64,000 nucleotides of DNA from Pseudonocardia parietis (GCF_017876315.1 NZ_JAGINU010000001.1:3410001-3474000), one strand, 5' to 3'; shown: positions 50,084 through 59,161, numbered from the stretch's first letter. Notes: generated from the letters alone by a model not told the origin. Translations and numbers: made by a program.

Positions 50084-52156
50084 TCAGGCTGAGGACGCGT
50101 GCGCCGGATCCTCCGACAACGCATCGGTGAGCAGCGCGACGAGCGCCTCGTGCTGCACGTCGCCCGACGTCCCGCCCTCGTCCTCGACGCCGTCGAGGGC
50201 CTGGGCGGCGAGGCCGGCCTTGCCGTCGATCAGCTCGGCGATCCGGGCGTCGATCGTCTGTGCGGCGATGATGCGCCACGCGGTGACGGGCTGGGTCTGG
50301 CCGATGCGGTGGCTGCGGTCGATGGCCTGGGTCTGTTCCGCGGCGGTCCAGGACAGTTCCGCAAGCACGATGTTCGACGCGACCTGCAGGTTGATGCCGA
50401 CGCCGGCCGCGGTGAGCGAGCAGACCGCGACGGCGACGTCCGGGTCCTCGACGAAGGCGTCGATGTTGCGTTGGCGCGCGGCCGGAGTCTGGTCGCCGCG
50501 GATCGAGGCGAACCGGACGCCCTGCTTCGTGAACGTCTCCTCGGCCGTGTCCATCACGTCGACGTGCTTGGCGAAGAACACGACCTTGCCCGCGCTGCGA
50601 GCGAGCTGCGCGGCGTAGTCGGCGGCGAGGCCGGCCTTCGCCCGGCCGATGCGGCGCATCGTGCCGAACACGTTGTCGCCACCGGGGGAGTTCGTCGCGT
50701 CCTTCTGCTCCCACTTGGCGACCTGGCGCACGAGGTCGTGGTCGATGCCCTCGACGACGGCGCCGGCCCGTCGGTTGGCGAGCGCGTCGGAGTAGCGCTC
50801 CACCATCCGGCGGGCGAGATCGCGCTCGGCCGCTCGGATGGACCGGCCGGTCGGACCGTCCAGCTCGACGGGGAGGTCGGCGATGCGACGCGCCGGGATG
50901 TCGGCGGCGACGTCGACCTTGCGCCGGCGGACGATGCCGTGGTCGACGACGCACTGGCGGGCGGCGGCGTAGAAGCGTGGGTCGGCGGGTGTCAGGCCGG
51001 TCGAGGTCAGGGCGTCCATCAGCTCGGGGAGCGGCTTCTTCCCGTCGATCCAGCCGAGGAACTGCCAGATGGCGAGGAAGTCCTCGATGTCGTTGATCAG
51101 CGGGGTACCGGTGAGGGCCATCAGCAGCGGACGGGCGGTGTAGCCCCGGATGCGCTCGGAGAGCTCCAGGACGTGCCGCGAGCGCTGGGAGGTCTTGTTC
51201 TTGATGAAGTGCGCCTCGTCGATGACCATCCCGCGGAAGCCGAAGTCGCCGAGCCACCCGACGTGCCGGTCCAGCACGTCGTAGTTGACGACGACGACGT
51301 CGGCGAAGCCGTCGATGGAGTCACCGTCGCCGTAGATCACGGTGGCCGGCCGCCGGGGCGTCCACCGCTCGGCCTCACGCACCCAGTTCGTCTTCACGAC
51401 GTTGGGCACGACGACGAGCAGCGGGTAGGCGTCCGCGGCCTCGGCGGCGAGCAGCGCCTGGGCCGTCTTGCCGAGGCCCGGCTCGTCGGCGAGCAGGAAC
51501 GTCCGGTGCCCGGCCGCGGCCGCGGCGACCAGCTGGGCCTGGTGCGCCATGAGCTCCGCACCGCGCGGTCCGCGCCGGCCGGCCGGTTCCGGCAGGGGCA
51601 TGCACGCCGAGGCCCCGGTACCGGCGCGCTCGAACGACCGGAGCAGCGGCTCGAGCAGTTCCCAGCCGGTCAGCGGGGTGGGCCGGGGCGCGTTCGGCCG
51701 GGTGGCGGCCGAGAAGTCGGGTGCGAGGAAGGGGTTGGCCATCTGCCGCGAGACGACCGACTGCGGCACCACCCCGGGCCGGGCGGGCTCCGCGGAGGGC
51801 TCCGCGGGAGGCGGGTCGTCGACGACCGTCCCGGGGACCGGCTCGACACCCGCCTTGCGGAGCACGTCGCGGGTGAGCGACCGGGCCTCGTCGGAGACGA
51901 CGGCGTCCTCGCTGAGCAGTGCCAGCAGGTCCGCATCGCGGACGGCGGTGGACGCCAGGGTCATCGCGAGACCGTCGAGGCGCTTGAGCCGCTCGGCCCG
52001 GTGTGCCTCGCTGCTGTTCTCGTCCGCGAGAACCTGGGCCCGCTCGTTGCGCAGCAGCAGCGTGACCGCCTGGAACTTCGTGCGCGTCGCAGGTGTCACC
52101 CTGCCGTTCCGCAGGGCGGTCTGGACCTCCCGGACGGAGTTCGCCAGGACCGACAT
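50084..52156 (-). CDS. SNF2-family DEAD/DEAH helicase
   Basis: A 690-residue ATPase. About 200 variable residues precede the SNF2 core: Walker A LADEPGLGKTAQALL, Walker B GMVIDEAHFIKN, motif III LMALTGTPLIND; the second lobe has FFAKHVDVMDTAEE, AAGVGINLQVASNIVLAE and QAIDRSHRIGQTQPV. It translocates on double-stranded DNA. No adjacent nuclease or methyltransferase is visible, so it does not look like a DISARM/Dnd-type defence unit. The ATG at 52156 begins MSVLANSVREVQ; an upstream extension of the ORF is Arg-rich and unlikely. Confidence 0.85.
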   Translation of the reverse strand: MSVLANSVREVQTALRNGRVTPATRTKFQAVTLLLRNERAQVLADENSSEAHRAERLKRLDGLAMTLASTAVRDADLLALLSEDAVVSDEARSLTRDVLRKAGVEPVPGTVVDDPPPAEPSAEPARPGVVPQSVVSRQMANPFLAPDFSAATRPNAPRPTPLTGWELLEPLLRSFERAGTGASACMPLPEPAGRRGPRGAELMAHQAQLVAAAAAGHRTFLLADEPGLGKTAQALLAAEAADAYPLLVVVPNVVKTNWVREAERWTPRRPATVIYGDGDSIDGFADVVVVNYDVLDRHVGWLGDFGFRGMVIDEAHFIKNKTSQRSRHVLELSERIRGYTARPLLMALTGTPLINDIEDFLAIWQFLGWIDGKKPLPELMDALTSTGLTPADPRFYAAARQCVVDHGIVRRRKVDVAADIPARRIADLPVELDGPTGRSIRAAERDLARRMVERYSDALANRRAGAVVEGIDHDLVRQVAKWEQKDATNSPGGDNVFGTMRRIGRAKAGLAADYAAQLARSAGKVVFFAKHVDVMDTAEETFTKQGVRFASIRGDQTPAARQRNIDAFVEDPDVAVAVCSLTAAGVGINLQVASNIVLAELSWTAAEQTQAIDRSHRIGQTQPVTAWRIIAAQTIDARIAELIDGKAGLAAQALDGVEDEGGTSGDVQHEALVALLTDALSEDPAHASSA

Positions 52157-52561
52157 GACGTCGCCACCGTGGTCACGGCCGCGCCTACGGTCCTTCGGTG
52201 CGTCACGGCGAGCCCTGGTCTGGGGCCTGCCTCGTCGAGCCAAGAACTTTCCTCCTTCTGGATACACGGCGGGGCGGCCGTGGCTGCCCCCACCGCGCAC
52301 GGTGCTGCGGTCGGGCGACGGGCGTCGAAGGCACCCTGAGGGGGTGCGCCGAGTGGCGACCCGAGCCTGCAGGGAGTTGCTGCCGAGGGACCGAACGGTC
52401 CGAACCCGATAACCGCGCGTCCGGTCGATTTGCCGGACGCTTCTGATCCATCCTATCGCGCCCGGGCCGGACGCGCGATCGGCATCGGCCGGGCGGTGGC
52501 CGCCACCCGGTGTGACCTCACTCGCGCGAGGATGCCCGGGCCCTCCCGGGGCGGAGCGAGG
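52157..52561. other. 405-bp intergenic region
   Basis: It holds the upstream region of the SNF2 gene and the end of the TetR gene. The only notable item is a 14-bp match to the terminal repeat of the IS5-family element (52428-52441). No gene is supported. Confidence 0.55.
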
Positions 52562-53170
52562 TCATGAGGATCGGGAACCCAGGACACAGTCGACGGCCGT
52601 GTAGAGGGTCTCGGTCTCGGACTGCAGGATCGAGTCCTCGGCGGGCAACGCCCTCTCGAGGCCGAGCCCGTTCACGACGGTGATCAGGAATCTCGCCCGC
52701 CGGGTGTTGTCGCCCTCGGGAAGGGCGCCGTCGTTCGTGAGGGCAGTCAGCCAGTACTCGACGCGGCGACGTGCCTCTCGTTCCACGGCGAGGTATGCCG
52801 CGTGGATCTCCTCGGTCGGCTCGGGAACGACGAACTCGTCGACGACCTTGCGCATGCCTTCTCGGGCTCGTTCCCCCACCCCGACGCGGGTGAGCACCTG
52901 CCGGAGGCAGTCGACCAGCCGGTCCCGGGCGGGCACCGAGCTGTCGTGGATCCGGTCGTCGGAGATGACGAGGTCGTAGATGCGGGTGAGCACCTCGTCC
53001 TGGAGCTCGCGCTGGGTCGGGAAGTGGTACCGGAGCGAGCCCGTGCTCAGTCCGGCCCGTGCCGCCACCGCTCGCACGGACAGCTTCGCACCGGGGTCCT
53101 CGCCGAACATCTCCATGGCCGCTCGGAGGATCTTGTCCCGGCTGCTGAGGTTCGCCTTGTCCTGCTCCAT
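52562..53170 (-). CDS. TetR-family regulator
   Basis: A 202-residue TetR protein: residues 10-60 form the HTH (SSRDKILRAAMEMFGEDPGA, LSVRAVAARAGLSTGSLRYHF), followed by an all-helical ligand domain. AGGAGG lies before the ATG. Two near-identical 17-bp palindromes lie in the 100-bp gap to the divergent membrane-protein gene, so it almost certainly represses itself and that gene pair. Confidence 0.88.
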   Translation of the reverse strand: MEQDKANLSSRDKILRAAMEMFGEDPGAKLSVRAVAARAGLSTGSLRYHFPTQRELQDEVLTRIYDLVISDDRIHDSSVPARDRLVDCLRQVLTRVGVGERAREGMRKVVDEFVVPEPTEEIHAAYLAVEREARRRVEYWLTALTNDGALPEGDNTRRARFLITVVNGLGLERALPAEDSILQSETETLYTAVDCVLGSRSS

Positions 53171-53193
53171 CGTGCACCTCCTCTCGCATCGTA

Positions 53194-53210
53194 CTAACAC
53201 ACCGTGTTAG
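53194..53210. promoter_or_regulatory. TetR operator O1
   Basis: CTAACACACCGTGTTAG: palindromic except for its central bases, 24 bases upstream of the tetR ATG. It is the partner of O2, with 32 bp between starts, about three helical turns. Confidence 0.75.
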
Positions 53211-53225
53211 CGTCCCGACCAGTGA

Positions 53226-53242
53226 CTAACACAGTGTGTTAG
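53226..53242. promoter_or_regulatory. TetR operator O2
   Basis: CTAACACAGTGTGTTAG: perfect palindrome except for the central base, 29 bases before the divergent ATG. It shares the CTAACAC half-site with O1. Confidence 0.75.
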
Positions 53243-53270
53243 AAGAGTCGCTCGAGTGTCGGGGGTAGGC

Positions 53271-53927
53271 ATGTTGAAGGACTGGCGGCGGCGTCGGGCC
53301 GTCCAGCGGGTGAAGCCCGGTGACGGGCGCCCGCTGAAGCGTTTTCGCTGGTGGCAGATGTTTCTCGGGCGTGCGTTGCTGCATCTTCAGCTGACCGGGG
53401 ACGACGGTCGCCGGGTCGTGTACAGCGTCGATGTGCGCCACCAGGGCGACGGGAAGGACGGCGTGGTCCGGGCACAGCTCTACCGCGACGGCCGCCGGCA
53501 CGCCGTGTCCAAGGTCCCTGCCGTCTTCCCGGTCGAGGGTGGCGCGATCGAGGTGGCGACGACCGGCGCCGGTGTCAGGCGCTGTCACTACGTCGCCGCC
53601 GACGGCACGGAGCGCCAGCTCGTCCCGGACCCGAAGTCGGCCGAGGGGCGCCGCGCCCGCCTCGAGCGCGACCGCCCGTCGGTGAGCCGGTTGCTCGGCG
53701 TCGTCTCGGTGATCATGCTCATGGTCGGCGTGGGTCTCAACCTCCTGCAGATCATCGAACCGATCTCCCGGATACCTCCCATCGCCGAGAACCTCGGCGT
53801 GTTCGAGTCGCCGATCCACCTGCCGCTCTGGCTCAACGTCACGCTCGGTCTCGGTGCCGCGCTGGCGAGCACCGAACGCGCACTGCGGCTGCGCTACCAC
53901 TGGTTCCTCGATGCCGGCGGGAACTGA
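53271..53927 (+). CDS. Membrane protein of unknown function, TetR-controlled
   Basis: A 218-residue protein. A soluble beta-rich N-terminal part (RRVVYSVDVRHQGDGKDGVV, AQLYRDGRRHAV, AVFPVEGGAIEVAT) precedes two hydrophobic segments near residues 146-166 (LLGVVSVIMLMVGVGLNLLQ) and 190-205. It overlaps the CPBP protease gene by 17 bases. The ATG is preferred to a GTG five codons earlier. The paired operators suggest induction by a small, probably membrane-active, compound (inference). Confidence 0.7.
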   Translation: MLKDWRRRRAVQRVKPGDGRPLKRFRWWQMFLGRALLHLQLTGDDGRRVVYSVDVRHQGDGKDGVVRAQLYRDGRRHAVSKVPAVFPVEGGAIEVATTGAGVRRCHYVAADGTERQLVPDPKSAEGRRARLERDRPSVSRLLGVVSVIMLMVGVGLNLLQIIEPISRIPPIAENLGVFESPIHLPLWLNVTLGLGAALASTERALRLRYHWFLDAGGN

Positions 53928-54858
53928 CGGCCCGGCCGGCGTGGAGTACCACCGGGTCCTCGCCGGGGAGAAGCGGCGTATCGGACGCGGCATCATTGCG
54001 ATCGCGCTCCTGCTCGCAGGGATGCTGGTCTTCGCCGCGCTGCTCGTCGGGGGCGCCGCGGCGATCGACGCGCGGTGGGGCAACACCGGCTACACCCCGC
54101 TCCAGCACGGCGCCGCTCTGGCCTCGATCGCCCTGCTCACCCCGTGGAGCATGCTCATCCAGCGGTGGCTCTACGGCGTGCGCGGCGCCTCGCTCCACTC
54201 CGTGGTCTCGCACGTCAGGTTCGGTCTGTTCGGACGGGCGTTGTTGCTGGTCGGCCCGCTGTGGGTGCTCGTCGTGGTCGCCCAGAGCGCGGCGAACGGG
54301 CCCGGCCGGTCGGCGGAGTGGTCGTTCGCGACCGTGATCGGATTCCTGGCCGTCACCCTGCTCCTGACGCCCCTGCAGTCGGCGGGGGAGGAGTACGGGC
54401 TGCGCGGTCTCGTCTTCCGGGTCGCCGGAAGCTGGGCGCGCGGACCGCGGGCGGGACTGGTCCTCGGTGTCGTGGTGTCCGGTGCCGTTTTCACGATCAT
54501 CCACGCGGCGACCGACCCGTGGCTGAATCTCAGCTACGTCGTCGTCGTCGCCGTCGCACTGGCGATCGTCACCTGGCGTACCGGGGGCATCGAGGTCGCG
54601 ATCGTCGTGCACGCCATGAACAACACGCTCTCCTTCCTGTTCACCGTCGCCCTGCACGACGACCTCGCCGAGTCGCTCGCGAACCGGTCCGTGGGCGCTG
54701 TGACGGCCGCCGGCGTCCTCCCGTCCATGGGCGCCGTCGCCCTCGTCGCGGCGGTGGTGTGGCTGTGCACCAGGCAGTCGGGGCCGGTGCGAACTCCTCG
54801 GCCGGCCGGTCGCAGCCGCGCAGCAGCATATTCGGGAGCCGAACGCGATTCTTGGTAG
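53911..54858 (+). CDS. CPBP-family intramembrane glutamic endopeptidase
   Basis: A 315-residue membrane protein with about eight TM helices. The CPBP/Abi motifs are all present: EEYGLRGLVFRVAG (catalytic Glu pair and Arg), FTIIHAATDP (His) and VVHAMNNTLSF (His, Asn). The family includes CAAX-type prenyl-protein endopeptidases and bacteriocin self-immunity proteins. The ATG lies inside the end of the preceding gene, so the two are translationally coupled and share the TetR control. Confidence 0.87.
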   Translation: MPAGTDGPAGVEYHRVLAGEKRRIGRGIIAIALLLAGMLVFAALLVGGAAAIDARWGNTGYTPLQHGAALASIALLTPWSMLIQRWLYGVRGASLHSVVSHVRFGLFGRALLLVGPLWVLVVVAQSAANGPGRSAEWSFATVIGFLAVTLLLTPLQSAGEEYGLRGLVFRVAGSWARGPRAGLVLGVVVSGAVFTIIHAATDPWLNLSYVVVVAVALAIVTWRTGGIEVAIVVHAMNNTLSFLFTVALHDDLAESLANRSVGAVTAAGVLPSMGAVALVAAVVWLCTRQSGPVRTPRPAGRSRAAAYSGAERDSW

Positions 54859-54927
54859 TACAGTCGTGCTAGCAAAATCACGGAGTGATCTGCCTGCCGC
54901 GGCCCCGAGCTGAGAGGAAGGTGGCCG

Positions 54928-55737
54928 GTGAACGGCTATGTCTTCGGCGCGACCGATCTCGTCGACGAGCAGCGGGAGGCCATGCAACGGTGCCTGGACC
55001 CGATCACGTTCGCGCGGCTGGAGAGCCTCGGCGTGGGGCAGGGCTGGCGGTGCCTGGACGTGGGTGGCGGCGGTGGCTCGGTGGCGGACCGGCTCGGCGA
55101 AAAGGTGGGGGAGACCGGGTCGGTGCTGGTCACCGACACGGCCCCGGACGGCCTCCGCAGCCGGGGGAACGTCGAGGTACGGCAGCACGACATCGTCACC
55201 GACGAGCTCCCCGAGGGAGAGTTCGACCTGGTTCATGCCCGGCTGGTGCTGCTGCACCTGCCCGAGCGTCGTCGGGCACTGGCTCGGATGGTCCGGGCGC
55301 TGAAACCGGGCGGATGGCTGCTGCTCGGTGAGTTCGACTGCACCTGGCTCCGGGTCCTGGCGACGACCGACCCCGCGGCCGGCGTGGTGTTCGCCCGGTT
55401 CCACCGCGCCCTGTGCGCCGTGCTGGAGCAGGCCGGCGCCGACGTCGAATGGGGTGTGCACGCCTACCAGGCGGTTCAGGATCTCGGACTGGTCGAGATC
55501 GGGTCGCACGCCGGTGCGCAGCCCTGGCCCGGGGGCGGCGACGGAGCACGCTGGCTGGAGATCAACTCCCGCCAGCTCGAGGACCGGCTGCTCGGCACGG
55601 GCCTGGTCACGGCCGGGGACCTCGACGGCGTGCGCGCCTCGCTGAGCGATCCCGCGTTCGTCGTGAGCTCCTACCTGACGATCTCGACCTGGGGCAGGCG
55701 GCCCCTCGACGACACCCCGGGTCGGGCCGCGCGATGA
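54928..55737 (+). CDS. Class I SAM-dependent methyltransferase
   Basis: A 269-residue methyltransferase: motif I CLDVGGGGGSVADRLGE, then VTDTAPDGL, VRQHDIVTDELPEGEFDLVH and LKPGGWLLLGEFD. The family methylates small molecules; the substrate is not readable. GAGAGGAAGG precedes the GTG. The stop overlaps the next gene (ATGA), giving an operon with a small membrane protein and a TetR regulator. Confidence 0.85.
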   Translation: MNGYVFGATDLVDEQREAMQRCLDPITFARLESLGVGQGWRCLDVGGGGGSVADRLGEKVGETGSVLVTDTAPDGLRSRGNVEVRQHDIVTDELPEGEFDLVHARLVLLHLPERRRALARMVRALKPGGWLLLGEFDCTWLRVLATTDPAAGVVFARFHRALCAVLEQAGADVEWGVHAYQAVQDLGLVEIGSHAGAQPWPGGGDGARWLEINSRQLEDRLLGTGLVTAGDLDGVRASLSDPAFVVSSYLTISTWGRRPLDDTPGRAAR

Positions 55738-56213
55738 CCGGTACCGACGACGTACCCGTACCCGTTCCCGCACCGCTGCGTCTCGCCGGGGCGTGTCTTC
55801 TCGCGCTGCTGGTGGTGCTGGCGGCGCTGCCGGTACTGATGGCGCTCGATCCCGCCGCCACCGCTGCCTCGGTGATCCGTCAGGACCCGTCGCTGAGCCC
55901 CGGCGACGTGGAGTTCGGCGTGTCGGCGGCGATCGCGTACGCGGCGGTCCTGCATCTGCTCTACGGCGCCGTCCTGCTGTGGCTGGGGTTCAGGACGCTC
56001 CGGCGGCGTCGCTGGGCCCGCGTCGCGCTGACCGTCGCGCTGGTTCTGGCGAGCCTCAGCAGCATCGACTCGATGACGAACGGCCCCGAGTACTTCTGGT
56101 GGGCGATCGCGGGCGACGTGCTCCACATCGGGATCATCGCCCTGCTGTGGTGGCCACGGTCGGTGCGCGAGTACTTCGTCTCGCCTCGGCCGAGCAGCGT
56201 GGCAGCGGAGTGA
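55734..56213 (+). CDS. Four-TM membrane protein, function unknown
   Basis: A 159-residue protein with about four hydrophobic segments (LAGACLLALLVVLAALPVLM, AAIAYAAVLHLLYGAVLLWL, VALTVALVLASLSSI, WWAIAGDVLHIGIIALLWW). ATG overlaps the methyltransferase stop, and the TetR GTG begins one base after its stop. It may be an exporter-like or sensor protein of the same unit; nothing identifies it further. Confidence 0.72.
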   Translation: MTGTDDVPVPVPAPLRLAGACLLALLVVLAALPVLMALDPAATAASVIRQDPSLSPGDVEFGVSAAIAYAAVLHLLYGAVLLWLGFRTLRRRRWARVALTVALVLASLSSIDSMTNGPEYFWWAIAGDVLHIGIIALLWWPRSVREYFVSPRPSSVAAE

Positions 56214-56214
56214 C

Positions 56215-56814
56215 GTGCCCAAGCTGATCGACCACGACGAACGCAAGAGACAGCTGGCCCAGGCGACCTGGAGGGTGATCATCCGGGACGGGGTCGCCGC
56301 GGCCTCGGTCCGTACCGTCGCCGCGGAGGCCGGGGTGTCCGCGGGGTCGCTTCGGCACCTGTTCGGCACCCACGCCGACCTGCTCGCGTTCGCGCTGCAG
56401 ATGGTCATCGACCGCGCCGTCGCCCGCGTGGCCACCCGCCCGCCGCAGCCGGACGCGGTGCGGGAGGTGGAGGCCGTCGCCGCGGAGCTACTGCCCCTGG
56501 ACCGGGAGCGCCGTGCCGAGATGGAGGTCTACCTCGCCTTGTTCACCGCGGCCAACACCGACGCCGACCTGCGCAGCACCCGCGACCGGGCCCGCCGCCA
56601 GATGCAGGACGCCTGCCGATGGATGATCAGGCGGCTCGCCGAGGGCGCCGCCCTCGACGCCGGGGCCGATCGGGAGCTCGAAGCGCTGCGGCTGTACGCC
56701 CTGATCGACGGCCTCGCCGCGCACCTGACCTACGACGGCGCCGGCGCGGATCCGGAGTGGGCGCGCCGGGTCCTTCGACGTCACATCGGATCGCTGGCGA
56801 CGCCCGGTCCGTAG
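56215..56814 (+). CDS. TetR-family regulator
   Basis: A 199-residue TetR protein with the HTH at residues 8-55 (RKRQLAQATWRVIIRDGVAA, VRTVAAEAGVSAGSLRHLFG) and a BetI-like C-terminal domain. It starts at a GTG directly after the membrane-protein stop and is the third gene of its operon, so it probably autoregulates the methyltransferase unit. Confidence 0.87.
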   Translation: MPKLIDHDERKRQLAQATWRVIIRDGVAAASVRTVAAEAGVSAGSLRHLFGTHADLLAFALQMVIDRAVARVATRPPQPDAVREVEAVAAELLPLDRERRAEMEVYLALFTAANTDADLRSTRDRARRQMQDACRWMIRRLAEGAALDAGADRELEALRLYALIDGLAAHLTYDGAGADPEWARRVLRRHIGSLATPGP

Positions 56815-56990
56815 CCGTCGCCCCGACCGAGCTTGCGCAGGTCCACGGCGGGATCGGCGAGATCGTCGATCCCGACCCGGACCCCGCGGATCATCAGCCG
56901 CTTCGCAGCCCGGAGCGCCTTCCCGGAGTCGATCGCGGCGCACCCGACGAGCTGCCCCTCGTCATCTTCCGGCCGCCGATCTGATTCGAT

Positions 56991-57008
56991 GACATATTAG
57001 AAAATGTC
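56991..57008. promoter_or_regulatory. Promoter/operator motif upstream of the SDR gene
   Basis: GACATATTAGAAAATGTC: arms GACAT/ATGTC around eight AT-rich bases. It contains TTAGAAAATGT (56997-57007), which recurs exactly before the thiolase gene (59859-59869). It probably binds the KstR2-like TetR or forms the -10 of both promoters. Confidence 0.55.
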
Positions 57009-57039
57009 GTCGGAGGACCCCGGAAGGAGACGTGCTCGG

Positions 57040-57816
57040 ATGGTCGTCAAGGAGTACACCGAGAGCGGCGCCCTGGTGGTCGGCGGATCGTCGGGGATCG
57101 GCCTGCAGACCGCGTGTCACCTCGCCGCAGCCGGCGTGCCGCGGATCGCACTTGCCGGACGCGATCGGCGCCGGCTCGACGCGGCCGCCGCGACGGTTCG
57201 CGATCATGGCGACGTCGACGTCGTGGGGGTTGCCTTCGACGCCGCCGACCCCGCGGCGGCCGCTGCCGGGATCGAGGAGGCCGAGAGCCACCTGCGCGGG
57301 ATCGACGTGCTGGTCTGTTCGGTGGCGAGCAGCGCCGAGCCCGATCTGCTGCACGACATCGCCCCCGAGGAGATCCTCGGTGTCGTCAGCGGTCAGCTGC
57401 TGCCTCCTCTGGTGACCACCCGGCTGGTCGTTCCCGGGATGTACCGGCGTGGGAGTGGTTCGATCGTGCTGATCGCGTCCGACGCGGCGAAGGTGGCAAC
57501 CCCGGGGGAGAGCATCATCGGCGGTGCCATGGCCGGGATCGTGATGTTCGCGCGGACGGTGGCGCTCGAGGCCAAGAGGCACGGTGTCCGCGTCAACGCG
57601 GTGACGCCGTCGCTCGTGCGCGGGACGCCGACCACCGAGCGCCTCACCTCGTCCGGGTTCAGTGCCCGGCTCTTCGCCGCGGCGGAGAAGCAGGCCCACC
57701 TCGGCGTGGCCGAGCCGGCCGATGTCGCCGAGCTCGTCACCTTCCTGGCCGGTCCGGGTGCCCGCCGGATCACCGGGCAGGCCGTCAGCGTGAACGGTGG
57801 GATCTCGGTCGCATAG
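57040..57816 (+). CDS. Short-chain dehydrogenase/reductase-like protein lacking the catalytic Tyr-Lys
   Basis: A 258-residue SDR fold: nucleotide motif LVVGGSSGIGLQTACHLA, VCSVASSAE in place of NNAG, and C-terminal GPGARRITGQAVSVNGGIS. The active-site segment reads SDAAKVATPGESIIGGAMAG; aligned to the usual S-x12-Y-x3-K, Tyr is replaced by Ile and Lys by Met. It is therefore unlikely to be a normal dehydrogenase and may be an isomerase, hydrolase or structural partner. ATG with AAGGAGA upstream. It is first in a run of lipid/CoA genes. Confidence 0.8.
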   Translation: MVVKEYTESGALVVGGSSGIGLQTACHLAAAGVPRIALAGRDRRRLDAAAATVRDHGDVDVVGVAFDAADPAAAAAGIEEAESHLRGIDVLVCSVASSAEPDLLHDIAPEEILGVVSGQLLPPLVTTRLVVPGMYRRGSGSIVLIASDAAKVATPGESIIGGAMAGIVMFARTVALEAKRHGVRVNAVTPSLVRGTPTTERLTSSGFSARLFAAAEKQAHLGVAEPADVAELVTFLAGPGARRITGQAVSVNGGISVA

Positions 57817-57855
57817 GCGCTGACCGCGTTGACGGCGAGAGCTACGGAGTTTAGT

Positions 57856-57868
57856 TTAGATTCAAAAG
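57856..57868. promoter_or_regulatory. AT-rich promoter motif before the ferredoxin reductase gene
   Basis: TTAGATTCAAAAG, 22 bases before the ATG. AGATTCAAAAG recurs exactly at 61937-61947 between the enoyl-CoA hydratase and MBL genes. With the TTAGAAAATGT pair it suggests a shared control element. Confidence 0.5.
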
Positions 57869-57890
57869 CAGCCGTAGGAAGGTGCCGTTG

Positions 57891-59138
57891 ATGACGCCGC
57901 AGGGTCCCCGTCTCGTGATCGTCGGAGCCTCGCTCGCCGGGCTCCGGGCCGCCGAGGCGGCGCGCGATGCCGGGCACGAGGGCCCGGTCACGCTGGTCGG
58001 CGCCGAGTCGCACCTGCCCTACGACCGGCCACCGCTGTCCAAGGCCTACCTCGACGAGGCCGCGGAACCTGCGGTGCACTTCCGGGAGGAGCGGCATCTG
58101 CGCGATGCCCTCGGCATCGACCTCGTGCTGGGCGAGCCCGCCTCAGGTCTCGAACCCGACACCCGCGAGGTCCTCGTCGGTGCCCGGCGGATCCCGTACG
58201 ACGGGCTCGTGATCGCCACGGGTGCCCGGGCCCGCCTGCTTCCGGGAGCCGAGGGCGCGACGGGTGTGCAGGCACTGCGCACCCTGGACGACGCGATCGC
58301 CGTCCGCGCTGCGCTCGACGCCGGGGCCCGGACGGTCGTGATCGGTGCCGGCTTCATCGGCTCCGAGGTCGCCTCCGCTGCGCGCAAACGAGGCCTGCCG
58401 GTCACGATCGTCGAGGCCCAGGGGACCCCGCTGGTGCGGGCGATCGGTTCCGAGATGGGCACGGCGCTGTCGGCGCTGCACGCGGCGCACGGGACCGACC
58501 TGCGGTGCGGGGTGGGTGTGGCCGGCGTGGAGAGTGCGGACGGCCGGGTGACCGGCGTCCGGCTCACCGACGGCACGACGGTGCCCGCCGATCTGGTCGT
58601 GGCCGGGATCGGTGCGGACCCGGCGACCGGGTGGCTCGAGGGTTCGGGCGTCGAGGTGGACAACGGAGTCGTGGCGGACGAGACCCTGGCCACCGCGTTG
58701 CCGGGGGTGTACGCGGCCGGGGACGTCGTCCGCTGGCGCAATCCGCTGTTCGACGACGGGCCGGCCGGCGGTCTGATGCGCATCGAGCACTGGACCAGCG
58801 CAGCCGAGCAGGGCGCGGTCGCCGCGCGCAACGCGCTGCTTCCGGCAGCCGCTGCGCCCTACCAGACCGTCCCGTACTTCTGGTCGGACTGGTACTCGAG
58901 CCGGATCCAGTTCGTCGGCGTCCCGGCTGCGGACGAGGTGACGGTGGTGTCGGGCTCGGTGGACGAGCAGAAGTTCGTCGCCCTGTACCGGACGGGGGAC
59001 CGGCTCACCGGCGCGTTGACGCTGGACCGGCGGGCCGACGTCATGAAGTACCGGGCCCAGATCGCGAAGCGGACGACCTGGGACGACGCCCTCGCGTTCG
59101 CCGAGAAGCGGAACGCCGCGGCGGCAGTGAGTAGCTGA
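57891..59138 (+). CDS. Ferredoxin--NAD(P)H reductase (FAD-dependent, oxygenase-associated)
   Basis: A 415-residue reductase: FAD Rossmann VIVGASLAGLRAAEAA, PPLSKAYL, LVIATGARARLLPG, NAD Rossmann TVVIGAGFIGSEVASAARKR, GVYAAGDVVRW and the reductase C-domain YFWSDWYSSRIQFVG. It passes electrons to a ferredoxin for a P450 or Rieske oxygenase. AGGAAGG precedes the ATG; a GTG three codons earlier is possible. No ferredoxin is adjacent. Confidence 0.88.
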   Translation: MTPQGPRLVIVGASLAGLRAAEAARDAGHEGPVTLVGAESHLPYDRPPLSKAYLDEAAEPAVHFREERHLRDALGIDLVLGEPASGLEPDTREVLVGARRIPYDGLVIATGARARLLPGAEGATGVQALRTLDDAIAVRAALDAGARTVVIGAGFIGSEVASAARKRGLPVTIVEAQGTPLVRAIGSEMGTALSALHAAHGTDLRCGVGVAGVESADGRVTGVRLTDGTTVPADLVVAGIGADPATGWLEGSGVEVDNGVVADETLATALPGVYAAGDVVRWRNPLFDDGPAGGLMRIEHWTSAAEQGAVAARNALLPAAAAPYQTVPYFWSDWYSSRIQFVGVPAADEVTVVSGSVDEQKFVALYRTGDRLTGALTLDRRADVMKYRAQIAKRTTWDDALAFAEKRNAAAAVSS

Positions 59139-59161
59139 CCGCACGCCCACCGACCACCGGG

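Noticed and set aside
50084..52156. Defence-island helicase
   Set aside because: No nuclease, methyltransferase or other defence gene is adjacent; the neighbours are a small membrane protein and a TetR regulator.
57891..59138. Partner ferredoxin gene near the reductase
   Set aside because: I found no small CxxxxCxxC or CxxCxxC ferredoxin ORF between 56800 and 61100.
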